Shown here piece after piece: positions 34,456 through 45,960 of a stretch of 64,000 nucleotides of DNA (the stretch's first letter is position 1; each line of letters begins with the position of its first letter). The translations under genes and the position numbers were made by a program. The DNA comes from Gnetum montanum (lineage: Eukaryota > Streptophyta > Gnetopsida > Gnetales > Gnetaceae), in NCBI GenBank assembly GCA_015680685.1, contig MNCI01025271.1:62001-126000 (forward strand), written 5' to 3'. Below the pieces are notes generated by a model that was not told where the DNA came from, did no database searches, and was given only the letters and a program-made list of their open reading frames with translations.

Positions 34456-35460
34456 TTTCATGTACTATGTTGCCAACCTAGGAATGTGTTACCAAAAGAT
34501 ATTTTTATTACTTTAAATTTTCTATTAGCATTGTAATTTATGCGAATTTATGTTGTTTCATCATCACCACTATTGTTATCTTGTTAATTAAGAATGTTCA
34601 ACATTTCACTTGCTAGAAGAAAGGTATGGTCTTAGCATCTCTCTAATTACTCCATCTATCACACATCACATTTAATTTCATCATTATCTTTATTATTATC
34701 CTATCAATATAAGGTCAATTATTTAACATAGAAAAGTCAAGATTAGAAAATTCTTTGCTCCAAATGCCTTATCCCCTATGTTACATTCAACTTCATTCTA
34801 TATTACTTCATATATCACTTCATATTCAATTTGATCATTATCATCTTTATAATTTTTTTATCCTTATGCCCTCTACCACATTCAACTTCATTTTATATTA
34901 CTTCATATATCACATCATATTCAATTTCATCATTATCATCTTTACTATTCTCTTATCTACATAAACTCAATCATCTGCCATAGAAAAGTCAAGCATTATC
35001 CTTCCTTTGAATTACCTTATCCTCTATGACCATGTTCATCTTTATCATAGTCATGCATCTCAACTTAAGAAAAGTCAAGTTATTAAACATAGCATCTATA
35101 CAAATAAATGCAAGTGTTTATGGTAATTTTTTCATGGTTAGTTTTCAAAATGAGATGCGAATGATATGATGTGTTTTCCTCTGTCAAATGTTTTAACTAT
35201 TAAATGTAATTTTTTGAGGTTTCACATTTTAAGGTTAAGATGGGGACAAAAACGATGCTAAATTTCATTGATAGTTATCTCTACATGCACATCATGGCAT
35301 TTAAAGAATTTGACAAAAAAATGAATAAGACTTTAACATTCTCTTTGTTCAAGTCTATTTACTTCATTACAATTTGGTTGGTTGTTTGCGGTCCAATTCT
35401 TGGGTTGGGTTGAAAAGAATTAATTGTGAGAGGTCGAAATGGTGGAAAAAACGATGCTAA
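34456..35460. other. Non-coding; 95-bp tandem repeat at about 34783-34975
   Basis: Two clear copies start at 34783 and 34878 ('acattcaacttcatt-tatattacttcatatatcac'). Weaker related pieces flank them, including 'catagaaaagtcaag' at about 34727 and 34979 and an 'agaaaagtcaag' remnant at 35075. No gene is visible. Confidence 0.7.
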
Positions 35461-35463
35461 ATT

Positions 35464-35778
35464 TTGGCTTGCAAAAAAAAATTCATAATCCCATCCCTCA
35501 AAAAGAGGAGATGTGAAACTTACAGGCACAGCGTGATAGATGATGTGGATAAAGATTGGACTTTGGTGACCATCAAAGACTTTTGTGGCCCAACTTTGTT
35601 TGTCTTTTTGATTGAACTCTGGAAAGGCTTTGACAAATATTTTTATATGAATTTACAAAAATCCATTCACTCTTGTCAGCTTTGTTGCTGCGGCCATTGT
35701 GTATATGAAGTTGTTGGGCATAGAGTACATCAAAGTTCCTCTGCCAAATGGAATATCAAATTCATGTGTATAGCCTAA
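35464..35778 (+). other. Unrecognised ORF, probably not a gene
   Basis: A 104-codon frame beginning at TTG, with a basic start (KKKFIIPSLKKRR), a stretch resembling ordinary protein (VIDDVDKDWTLVTIKDFCGPTLFVFLIELW) and a Cys-rich part (CQLCCCGHC). Composition in the middle is more protein-like than in neighbouring ORFs, so it could be a fragment of a real exon, but I recognise no family and see no splice context. Confidence 0.2.
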
Positions 35779-35959
35779 CAATGAAAATTACAAAAGAAAC
35801 ACATTTGAGTCTTTGACCTCACTTATTATTTTGAGTGGATACTAAACAATTTTTTCTATTATTGAATGCACAAGCATGATTAAAGATGATCACCATAACC
35901 ATTATGCAGACTTATTATATCTATCAATTTTAGCATCCCTTTCATTCAATTTTATCACT

Positions 35960-36335
35960 AATTTAGCTTAATTAATAGCAACTCAAAAATTTTATGAGGA
36001 GGTAATTATTGAAATTATATATAGTTGTTTACAAAAAATTTTCAAGTCCAAAGAAAAATTAGAGTTAAGCAAGATTTCCTACTTTCTTGAACTGTTTTTG
36101 GTATCTTTATTGATAAAATACAAGAATGGTTATACAGCAAGTAAGATAGTCATGTTATCAAAATTGGATCCCAAGTAGTGAATCTTCTTTTGTATATAGA
36201 TGATGCTACCTTAATCTCCAATACATTAAAAGGTATACAAAATATGTTACAAATTTTTAAAAAGTATTATTGCTCAAGTGAATTTCCATAAAAGAAAATT
36301 GATAATCTAGGTTAAAAGAAATACTAATTATAAGT
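35960..36335 (+). mobile_element. Second fragment of the same LINE (RT catalytic region)
   Basis: Closely similar to 32750-33085: 'gaatggtt-t', 'agtaagatagtcatgttatc', 'ttggatcccaagtagtgaat', 'gtatat-tagatgatg', 'aaaggtat-aaaatatgtt'. Here the YIDDATLIS catalytic box is better preserved than in the longer copy. It is cut on the right by the repeat that begins at 36336. Confidence 0.8.
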
Positions 36336-37075
36336 AATGAGTGGCAAGGTATCCCTATGCCCAACCATATGAATCACTAAGGTGTTCATGAGAGATCTGG
36401 TTGAATTTTGTGAATTCCTAGTGTTCCCATACACAGGATTCAATCCAGAAGTTGAATCTAATTATGGAATGATAATTGTATTTCCGACTACACTTATGAG
36501 GCTTAGTTTTATGATTAAGTGTAATTAAGGCACATGATTTCTATTATTTTATATCTTGTTCACTGAAGGTTGGTAATATATTGAGAATAAATTGATTAAA
36601 TAATTCAACTAATTTAATTGCTAATTACTAACTAACTATCCTAACTTAAGCATTCGGTCCCACTTTCTGTACAGATCTTGAACATGTACAACACTGTTGG
36701 GCGACCAACCGTTAAGTGCTACTAGGATTACCATGTGTTATACATATACTTGAAGTGATTGTACTTCTGTATGCTAGTCTATTTAGATTAATTAATTAAT
36801 TACTTAAAGTCTTAATCATCTTAGCTTAATTAGTGAAAATAATAAATGCATAAATAAATCATTAAGCTAGTCCAAGTGATGCAAGGTTTATAAAAAAAGC
36901 TCATCTTTATTATCACACATATTATAGTGCTTAAATAAAGATCTATACACTCCTTAAGTCTTGCTACGAGTACTTAGAAAATTATTCTATCTCTCATAGA
37001 AAGAAACTGCAAAAGTTCCACTAGCAACTGAAATTCTAAGATTCTAACTTCCCATTAACATGGCTGGGGTGGCAT
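36336..37075 (-). repeat. LTR-like interspersed repeat; first half inverted at 1-365
   Basis: Its left half matches the reverse complement of 1-365. It interrupts the LINE fragment on the left. On the right is the tail of a minus-strand retroelement ORF, so in element orientation it sits where a 3' LTR would be. Exact termini and target duplication were not found. Confidence 0.5.
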
Positions 37076-37077
37076 AT

Positions 37078-40000
37078 TTATAAACCTACTATGGTGCCAT
37101 GTCGATGGATACATGTTAAAGTGGGAAACCCTATGTCAATGGGATCACATCGATGGCATCCCGTTAATGTAGCTAACCAAAGACACTTCATCATATCCTC
37201 ACAACTGAATGAAAACTTGTCCTTCAGTTCTTTACAAAATTGGAAAGGTATGGGATTATTGACTGACACATGATACCACAAAACAAAACTAAGTGCCCAA
37301 GTGTGTGGATTAACATTGATTACAAAATTGTGGTGTTCATGACACAAAATTGAATACCAGAACATGACTAAAAATAATTGGATAACCCATCCTCTGATGG
37401 TGTGAAGATGGCTGAAAAGATCAGATGGTTCCATGAGGTGGAGGTTTATGAGGTTTTGAAGGACATTATTCTACTTTGGGGTGCACCCGGTGGTTGACGT
37501 GGCTGTGGCTATCCTACTTTAGCTACCACTTTTGGTGGAAGGTGAAAGACATCCAACAATGCTTTCATCTTCTCTTCCTTACTTCAGGGATCATTCATAG
37601 TCCACATGGCATCATCAATGTGGGCTAGAATGAGGATATCCTACAGATAGGGCATTACTGGGAATATCTCTTTCACATTAATAAACTAGGTAGCAAATTT
37701 CTTACATTCAGTATCAAACTCTTTAAGTGCATTTTGTAGCTCTTGGTAGTCATTCATCCTCTTGGCCAAGTTCTTGGTAGTTGATGTTTGATTAGTGAAC
37801 TTTTCCTTGAGAACCTCAAGTATTATGGTTGCCACTGCAAGCTTCTACTTGGTGTCCTTGTGGTGGTTGAACTCTACCTTATATAACAAGTATGAGCTAG
37901 CCACTTATATCTCCAATTTAGACCATTATCACCCAATAGTTAGCATACCCAAAATTTCATATCAAAGATTGGTAAGGTTCATGTGTTTTGTCATCTTCTC
38001 AACCTAAAACTTCTTCATGCAGATCTTCACTTTGTTGTAGGCATCTTTCTCATCAATGATAGGTTTCCAAATCTTTCTTCCTTGTTGAAGTTGCAGGACG
38101 GTCTCATTTACTTTTACCTTTACCAACTAGATGTGTTTTTCATTATCTTCTTTTTGTAGACCGACTTGATCTCTATAGTGATTCTTGACTTTCTTAAATT
38201 TGAGAGCCTTTGATTTCTAGGTGGCTACTTCAATTGTAGTCTTTTGGCAAAGAGAAAAAACCTTCTTCATAGAGAGGTTCCTATTTTTTGATGCTAATAT
38301 TCTCAACTTAATTTTCACTCTAGCTAGTTCATGTTGCTATTGATGGATGAAATTCACCATCTATTATTTGTATGCATTAACATTTTGTAGGTGATAATTC
38401 TATACTATTAATTGTACATTCTCCTAGTGGGTCTAATCCAAGGCCTTATAAAGTTTATGTTGAGTGACCTCTACCAAGGATCGATAGAACACCATTGTCT
38501 CCATTGCATCCTCAACCCCTTTCAGTCTTATGTGAAGCTATTTAAGAGCTTCATCCTTTGTTAGTGTTAGGTTGAGGAATGTAGGGTCAACAATCTAGGC
38601 TATTAGTTCAGCAACCTTCATAGCCAAGCATTCATTTATCTCTTTGGTTGTTTCAAGTTTCCCCTCCAAAATTATGTTCTTGCCCCTTACTTCCAATAGC
38701 TTTGACTGGGTTACAGTTATGTTGTCTGGAACATTAAAGATGTCTAAAATCGATTGCCTACTTCCCACTAGTTTATCCAACAATTGTTCATGCTATGCTA
38801 CACTCAACTTACTACTTAATATTCCTATATATGTCTACACATCTTTAGGTGTAGAGACGTCTAGTACAAATGTTTTAAGTATGTTTAGAGTTTTAGCAAT
38901 TCTTTCAGCAACCACCTTTGCTACTGTCTTCTACCCCTATTGCTACATCACCAAAACTGTTGCCCCCTTACCCTCCTCCAAGTGCATTGGAAAAGTAGTA
39001 GCATTCCTAGAGATTTCTAGGAATTGTTGCTATTGTGAGAGGGATACTAGTACCTCTTGGGAGCTAGGATTCAATCTTGTGGGCAACTACATCCTTTGGG
39101 CCAAAAAATTAATCCACTTCCCTCCATTTAACTAACTATTCAAGCCACTTCTTTCAAGTGACTCATCACTAGATGGTACATAAATGAATCACCACTACTC
39201 ATTCTTGCTTATTGCTCTTACTCACTTAAGATCCATTCTTGGAATTCATGCAACTATTGAGAAGTTGTAGCGATATTTGACATTGTTTGCTAAGTGGGTG
39301 ATGGAGGTGGTTGTTGTTGCTTCTCTTTTTGGATGACTTTTGTAAGGACTTTTTGTTTTATCATCTTCATCTAGTTAGTAGATGCAGCATGTTGGACATT
39401 GTCATTTGTATAGCAAGTTATCCCTCCCCTCCAACATAGTTTTCTAATGAGGCATGGAAAGGGAAGTTACTTCCTTCCATGTTGGTTCTCCTTAAAATGC
39501 TTTTGTATCTCAAGATAGATTAGCTGTGGAAGGTTGATAGGGAATCTACCACTTAGAGTGGCACATGCACGAGTGGAGAAGGTAGTGATCTTACTTGGCC
39601 TCACTATTGAATTGATGTGAAAGGCTGCAATCTTATAGTATATTCTCTCCATCGGTGTAAGCACACCATACTCCTTACAATTGAAGCCATAACACTAATG
39701 TATCCATTATTTCTTGATGCTAGGGTTTGTCTATATTGGAATCTCAATGAGATTCACTTTGGTTTCTAGTAATCCAAGTGTCTTTGAAATGGCCTACATC
39801 GAGTAGGACACTGAAGTTTCCTTGACCTTGAACATTGAACTAACCTACTTATTATCCCAAAATAAGAATGTGTCTCCTGTGTACCACTTCCTACTAGAAG
39901 CGATGATGGGCCACATGGGAGAGGTCTTCAGTTGATATTTTACTTCTTAAGGTGCTTCTCCAAGAAAGAGTTAAAATTCAACTCTTAGAGCACTGTATTC

Positions 40001-40284
40001 TAAACCTCATTTGATTTGATATACTTGAGGTAGGATTCTGTCAAGGTTACCTTAAGGTTTGCTTGTGGAGCTAGTGCCTAATCTTAGTGGAATTGCTCTA
40101 TCATTGTTGCTTGTTCTAGAATCTAACAGATAGATTTCACTTTAGGCTCCTCTCTAAGATGTCCTATAGCATGTGTTGTTACTTGTTGTTCTTGGGCCTA
40201 TTCTTGGCTCCTTCCCATTCATGGTCATTTTTCATGTGACTATGATGGTCTTCCTTCTTATGTGTGCTTCCCCTTTGGTGCCAT
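37078..40284 (-). pseudogene. Retroelement-type coiled-coil ORF (putative plant transposon protein), decayed
   Basis: Reading down from an ATG at 40284-40282 (MAPKGK), protein-like sequence continues across frames for nearly 3 kb. The 39467-39664 block (LTPMERIYYKIAAFHINSIV...TRACATLSGRFPINL) matches the layout of the plant domain annotated as 'putative plant transposon protein' (LTP-x-x-R-x-Y..., then R-A-x-L...I-G-x-x-I-N). A long charged heptad-like region follows (38595-38783, LLEVRGKNIILEGKLETTKEI), predicted coiled coil; a Pro/Arg-rich tail lies near 37450-37500. Stops are frequent, mostly UAG or UGA where Trp, Gln or Arg is expected. Such ORFs occur as accessory proteins in plant gypsy elements; the function is unknown. 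Its flank at 36336-37075 may be its LTR. Confidence 0.6.
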
Positions 40285-40733
40285 CTGTGGTCACAACACA
40301 TCCAAGGATTAGTATATATAATGTGTAACTGATAATGTTTTGATATCTCTTCTTGTCAGTTAGTTACACCTAGGGTAAGGTTGGACTATGCTAGATTGGT
40401 TATTTAATTATTAGTTTATTAATGTTTAAGTTTAAAGTATTACCGAAGTTAGTTGAAAGGGTTTAACTTTTGTAATTTGATGTTTTCATGTCTCTTTCTT
40501 TATTAAAACTTTGAGGGACTTAAGAAATATTTTAGAAAATTTTTTTTTCAAAAACTCAAAAACTTTAAGTTTATGACCTCCACAACTCAAAGCTTACCTC
40601 TGGTAGCTACAAGGTTAAAAATCCAAGTGATTTCAACAAACAGTTAGGAAGATATGGCTTCTGGAAGGTTCTGGGCTCTAAAAACTGCAAAAACTCCTTT
40701 GGTGTTCTAAAGGAAATGTGCAAAATTCAAAGT

Positions 40734-40970
40734 GCACACACACACACACTCTATTTTTGTGCTATGTTAACATAGTCCTATATACAGGGTCTCATATACA
40801 CACACTATTTTTGTGCTATGTTAACAGAGTCCTATATACAGGGTCTCATATACACACACTATTTTTGTGCTATGTTAACAGAGTCCTATATACAAGGTCT
40901 CATATACACACACTATTTTTGTGCTATGTTAACAGAGTCCTATATACAAGGTCTCATATATATAGGGAGT
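40734..40970. repeat. 54-bp minisatellite, about four copies
   Basis: The core 'gctatgttaaca-agtcct' occurs at 40761, 40815, 40869 and 40923, so the period is exactly 54 bp; each unit starts with a CA dinucleotide run. Because 54 is divisible by three, the frame stays open and gives an 18-residue repeating peptide in two overlapping frames. I regard that as a by-product. Confidence 0.93.
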
Positions 40971-41840
40971 CTACAACAAGTACCATTTATGAAGGTTGTA
41001 AGCAAAATTTTTCAACTTGAATTTATCATAAAATACACAGTTTTTTTTTTATAAAAGTGGAGTTCATGGAGTTCTAGAAAAGTCAATAACTAATGACATC
41101 ATCGAAGATGGTTGTGAAAAGCTCAAAAATTAAAAACTTAGGTGGAAAATGTGTTCGTTAAAGAAATTGCCTTAAGGAGTGCACAGTTGGATGCATTGGA
41201 TGAGGTGCACCAAGGTTTGGATTACAAGAATGTTTAAGGATGAGGTACTCAACTAACACAACCAAGAGATATGCAAGTGGGTCCTTCCCATATAAGGTTT
41301 TGCTATTGCATAACCTCAACCTAAGGAGTTTGTGGATCCCATAGGTGATTAATGGTTATGAAAGTTAAGGACCAAAACATGGAAGAATCTACCTAAGAAT
41401 TCAGGCACGTTAAACCAAGACATTGAATAAGGACATGGACACTAACAGTGAGGTGAGTCATGGAAAGCATAGATGGATGAGAGAGAAAGTGGAATGGAGA
41501 TTACGATTAAGGTCACATGAAGTTCCTTGTGAATTATTGTGGTTAAATGACCTGATAAAATCCATCCTTAGTCCAGACCAAAACCAACCATGTTAAGTGA
41601 CTTTGCATCCCCACTCTAAGACAAGTCCATCACCTTGAGATACAAGAGTGCTCCCATAGATCAATCATTGTTCATTATAGATAAGAAAAAAGAAAGCAAG
41701 AAATGAGAAAGGGCCTTAGTTAGAGGGGACCTTTAGGCATGGGTAACATGTCTTTCTAGTCCCATAACTAGTGCTTGTAGCCTGTTATTCTATATAAGGG
41801 GTGTGCTTTGAATTTCCATCATCATTTTATTTTTTTTTCT
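40971..41840. other. No gene recognised
   Basis: Unremarkable AT-rich sequence. A 13-bp direct repeat (aaggggtgtgctt) at 41796-41808 and 41841-41853 brackets 32 bp ending in a T run, just at the broken end of the integrase fragment. Confidence 0.55.
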
Positions 41841-42700
41841 AAGGGGTGTGCTTCTACCCATTTAGTATAGTAGTCAATGGTGAAAATAATATACATGGTT
41901 CCATTGGACATAGGTGTGATGGGACCCATGAAGTTTATGCCCCATAGGTTGAAGTTCCAATGGTTGGATCCACTATTAAGATACCTCCATTTGTGCATTC
42001 ATCCCTCCATCTTGATCATAGCATTCATAGGATTGAACAAATCAGTGGGCATCCCTAAAGATTATTGCCCAATAGTACCCTACCATTAGGATCTTAATGG
42101 TTGTGCATCTCCCTACATAGTGACCTTCATAAGGTGCCCTCATGAGCATCCTGAAGAATGTGTAGTTGATTAGTATAAGGACACACTAATGAACCAAGTC
42201 ATCAATGAACACCTTGTAAAGGTGTCTGTTGATTTCCATGAAGTACTTCACTTGATGAAGAAATTGTTATTTTTTCTTGTTGTCCAAACCTTATGGCATA
42301 TCCTAAGTAAAAAGATAAGTGAGGATGCCATCATATCATTTTGGTTCTATAGGCACTTGGTCATTAATTGCTCCAACAAAGAGGATTTCATCAAGAAATT
42401 GATCAGAGAGTGGGCTCTCCTCCTCTTTGTTATTCTCATATTAACTAAGAGAGATGGTCGACAATCACATTCAATGTCCCCTTTCGATCTACCATCATAA
42501 GACTGAATTCCTAGAAGATCACTAGCTACTATATGACACAAGGGCTCACCATTGTCTTGTTCATCAGGAAGTGAATGGCACTGTGGTCAGTATGTACAAA
42601 CACTTTGTACTCAAGCACATAGTGCTTAAACATTTCCAAAGCATACACTACTACCATCAGTTCTTTCTCTATTGTGGTGTGTACTAACCTAAATCATCGG
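41841..42700 (-). pseudogene. Gypsy RNase H to integrase fragment
   Basis: On the minus strand, in order: TTIEKELMVVVYALEMFKHYV...VFVHTDHSAI (RNase H, 42540-42690), FSLMMVDRKGTLNVIVDHLS (end of RNase H, about 42460), AHEGTL-GHYVGR...GYYWAIIF-DAH (integrase zinc-binding region, about 42020-42150), and GINFMGPI-P-SNG..YIIFTIDYYTKWVEAHP (first part of the integrase core with its first Asp, 41850-41960). Both ends are cut: no RT upstream, and the integrase ends after WVEAHP. It is a different element from the 46-49 kb one. No extra RNase H is present between RH and integrase here. Confidence 0.85.
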
Positions 42701-43580
42701 CGTAAGGCTGGAAGGGAAAAACAAACACTAAAAGATCATTGGATAGGCACAACTGACCCTACCTTTTCATAAGGGAACGTTGGAAAAAGGAAATGAAGGT
42801 AGAGTGCCTTGGATGGTCTACACACAAATCAACCAAGGACTTCCCTGAGCATAAACTATGTCTTACACTAGGGTTATCGTAACTGATGATGTACGAAATG
42901 TAAATAGTAATGTTCGAAATGTAAATAAAGCGTATTCAGAACTGTATTCTAAACAAAATGTAAACTAAATTTAAAATAGAGTAAACAATATAATGGCTGG
43001 CAAAATGAACTATATTGTATTGCTTAGAAAGGATGTGCACTGGTGAAAGTGTAGCTGTGCACGTGGATGGCAGGTTAAGCGCCAAGCCCTAGGGTGATGT
43101 GTTTCAGAAGTGCTTGGATGCTAGGAGTCAAGTGTGCCTAAGCATCCAAGGATTGCTAGTCTACGTTTCCTAAGCCATCAACGTTCAAAAATGCCAACCT
43201 TGTTAATGTGAATTGATAGGGTATTTATAGGGTTTGTCTCGGCTCGGGTGCAGAACTCATGGATGGAATTAATGGCTAACAAATAAGAGGAAAATAGATC
43301 AAATGACATGTGTTTGATGGATAGCTGTGTGTGAGTTGGATGTGTGTAGGCAAGCTACATTCTTGACCAAGTGCATTGTATCTTACAGCATGTGTTGGCT
43401 TGTCCAAGCTAGGTTACACTCATGGAAGCAGATACAATTTGGAGTGTAAGAGCTTGGCAAGCTCACAAATGATGAAAATTTACAATATAAATGATGATGT
43501 ACAACAAGAGAAATTGACTTTGGCTCGCTTGAAACTTCTCGATCTCTGAATTGACTGCTACAGGATGTCGATTTGAGTGG
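42701..43580. other. Non-coding, possible LTR or spacer
   Basis: No ORF or domain. It includes paired near-repeats 'gatgtacgaaatgtaaatagtaatgt' / 'tcgaaatgtaaataaagcgt' near 42889-42932 and a TATA-like 'gggtatttatagggtt' at 43208. It may be the distal part of a retroelement LTR leading into the satellite block. Confidence 0.4.
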
Positions 43581-44320
43581 TTTTGTGGCTATTCAAGGCA
43601 TCTCTATTTCATCAGAGCTTCCAGCGTGAGTTGATTTTGTCTTGGCATGTCATCAGTGTGTGTTTGGCATGCTTTTGGTCGAGCGTGATCAGTACTCACG
43701 CTGCCAATGTGACCTCAGCATGAGTGAGCTAAAATGACATGTTTTGCACCAAATTTTGATCTTTGAAGCCTGTTTCTTGAGTACAAAAATTTCCTGACTA
43801 TGGTTGACCTTGAGGGTGATCTGCAAGTGAAAAATTTAGCTCGAATATGCCTTTTTTCAACCACTTTTGGTAGCTCACGCTAGACTCATGCTACCAGCAT
43901 GAGTGCAACATGACCACAGCGTGAGCTACAAAAACTTACAATTTTGGACCTAAAATCTAGAATTCTGGAGGCTCGAACTTGAAGTTATCGATAACGAACC
44001 CTAAGAATGACTTGCACCTTGGAAATCAGATCATTTAGACTTAGTTTTGAGGCTTTTAGAGTTGGTCACATTGTACTCACACTGCCAGCGTGACTACAAC
44101 ATGAGTAAGAAAAATTATGTAATTTGACCTGAAATCTGAACTCCTGAATGCTAAAACTAAAGTAGGGAATAGTGACCTTTGAGGATGACTTGCACCCTTA
44201 GATTTGGACCAGATTTGAACCATTTTTGACTTGATCTTGAAGTCATTGGAGTTACTCACGCTAAGGGCAAGCTAGCTTGACAAGCCAAGCATGAGCAAGC
44301 TGGGCATGAGTTCCATGCCT
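43580..44320. repeat. Tandem repeat, about 180-200 bp period, four units
   Basis: Unit starts are marked by 'ta-ctcac-ct' at 43693, 43871, 44074 and 44253 (spacings 178, 203, 179). Each unit then has 'gcatgagt' or 'gcgtgagc', a 'ttttg-acctaaaatctgaa' segment and a 'gatgacttgcacc' segment. Within each unit ACTCACGCT and AGCGTGAGT form an inverted pair. The same GTGAGT vocabulary reappears at 50040-51090. Confidence 0.8.
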
Positions 44321-45589
44321 TAGTCAAATTTTGCTTTCCAAAAGCTAAAAGGGCTCTAGGTTGTTCTCATTTGAAAGTGTTAGGTCAAAATTAGTGATGT
44401 TTCATTGGTCCCTCTTTGTTGAAATCGACAAAGAAGTGCAAAACACCATGAACAACCAAGTACCAAGCCTAAACCATCGACCCTTGGCTAGATGTCATCG
44501 CACCATGTTCAAAAGTACATGGGATTGGGGGAATGTAGTTCAAGATGCAAGGGGATTGGTTGTAACTGGGGGAAGTTAGGATTTAATCAAGCGTTATAAT
44601 TATTGTCGAAATTATGGGAGAGGAATGCTCTCATGTGAATGAGCTATATCTTTGATCCTTGTCTATAGTCGGTGTTCAGCAAACTCAGAGCCAAGACATA
44701 GGGAGTGTGTTCTTTGGAGAAATGGGACTCTTGTAGAGTGTTTATGGGGGCCCGTTTTAAATAGCCAAAGCCATGCGATGATGTGCGACATGATCATTTT
44801 GATACATGAGTGTAACTGTTTTCCAAGACAATTGCCTTCTCGCCTAGGCCTTGTATGAGAATAGCCAATAGTCTTTGTTCTATGATGTCAACGAGGTCAT
44901 GAAGACCTTTTCTATGCATTTTTCTCTTTGACATTTTTGTTCTTTTTATTTTATTTTTTTTCTTCTTTTCTTTTTTTTTCTTTTCTCTTTGTTTCCTTTC
45001 CTTTTGGTTTTATTTTTGGTCTTTTTGAAAGAGCTTGCTTTTAAAGTTGTGCTTGTGCTCATGTGTTTGCATTTTGTATCATGTACTGTGTACTGTGTTT
45101 TGTGTTGCAACTACTTAGAGAGTCATAGTGTGCAACAATGTATCAAGAGCTTTGGAGTGAGTAGAATGTGTCCAACGGTATAATTGAATAGGATAAAGGG
45201 GATCATGATGAGGAATAGGGAATGTATCAAGAATCAAGAATGTACTTATGACTGGATTGATTGACCCAGTTGCGTGCGTTAGGAAGAATGTGATAACTTG
45301 TCATCATGATGAAGTGCATCTATGCAAAAACACCTCAGGCATGTCATCCTGCAAACACAACCCCAAAAAGATAAGAAAACCACAAATGACTTGGTTAAAG
45401 AAGCACTTTAAATTTGAGAACAAACAAGGAAATGGAGCCACCATGCACAATTTCAAAGTAGACAGAATCATGAACAACATCAACTTCATTAGGGTGCATG
45501 AGACAAACTATGTAACAAGTCTTTTTGGAACAAGTACAGCCAATTGTAGTAGCATATCTTTTCAAGTTTTTCCCGGTCTTCAATGATGT
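44321..45589. other. Non-coding, with a long polypyrimidine tract at 44932-45003
   Basis: About 70 bases of almost pure T/C at 44932-45003 would be a purine tract on the minus strand, the strand of the adjacent gypsy remnant. ORFs at 44361-44579 and 45248-45586 have no recognisable domain. Confidence 0.5.
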
Positions 45590-45960
45590 CACCAGTTTAT
45601 AGCCTTAGTGGACTGTTGTGGGTTAGTTTCACGTCATAACCCTTTGGACCACACTAGTTTAGCGTCATAGCGAATGGTGCATTGCTAGATTATAGTCATA
45701 GCGGACTCTAAAGAGGCAAACTAGTTTATAGTCTTAGTGGACTCTGGATGTTGGTTTCACATCATGGCAAACAGATGTGGTAGTTTCGTGTCATACCGGA
45801 TGGAGCTCTGTGGTGTCATTTTACTATCATGACTCCAAGACATTTCTGTAGTGCCAATTTCAAGTCATAGCCCCAATACCATTACGTGGTATTAGTTTTA
45901 GGTCATGATGCGAAAACCATTCTGTGGTATCAGTTTTAGGTCATGATGCTAGGATCGACA
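45590..45960. repeat. Degenerate motif array, AGTTTA-CGTCATA-CGGA type
   Basis: Ten or so imperfect units spaced about 30-45 bases apart: 'agtttatagccttagtgga', 'agtttcacgtcataacc', 'agtttagcgtcatagcga', 'agtttcgtgtcataccgga', 'agttttaggtcatgatg', and others. It lies directly after the end of the minus-strand integrase. Related arrays occur at 49560-49650 and 55550-55800. Confidence 0.8.

Noticed and set aside
40734-40970. CRISPR-like regular repeat array
   Set aside because: The units are contiguous 54-bp tandem copies with no unique spacers, in a plant genome: a minisatellite.
40718-41054. Two ORFs encoding repeated 18-residue peptides
   Set aside because: They translate the minisatellite in two frames; there is no flanking gene structure or signal.
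43580-44320. Centromeric satellite
   Set aside because: The 180-200 bp period is suggestive, but only about four divergent units are present, bounded by retroelement sequence.
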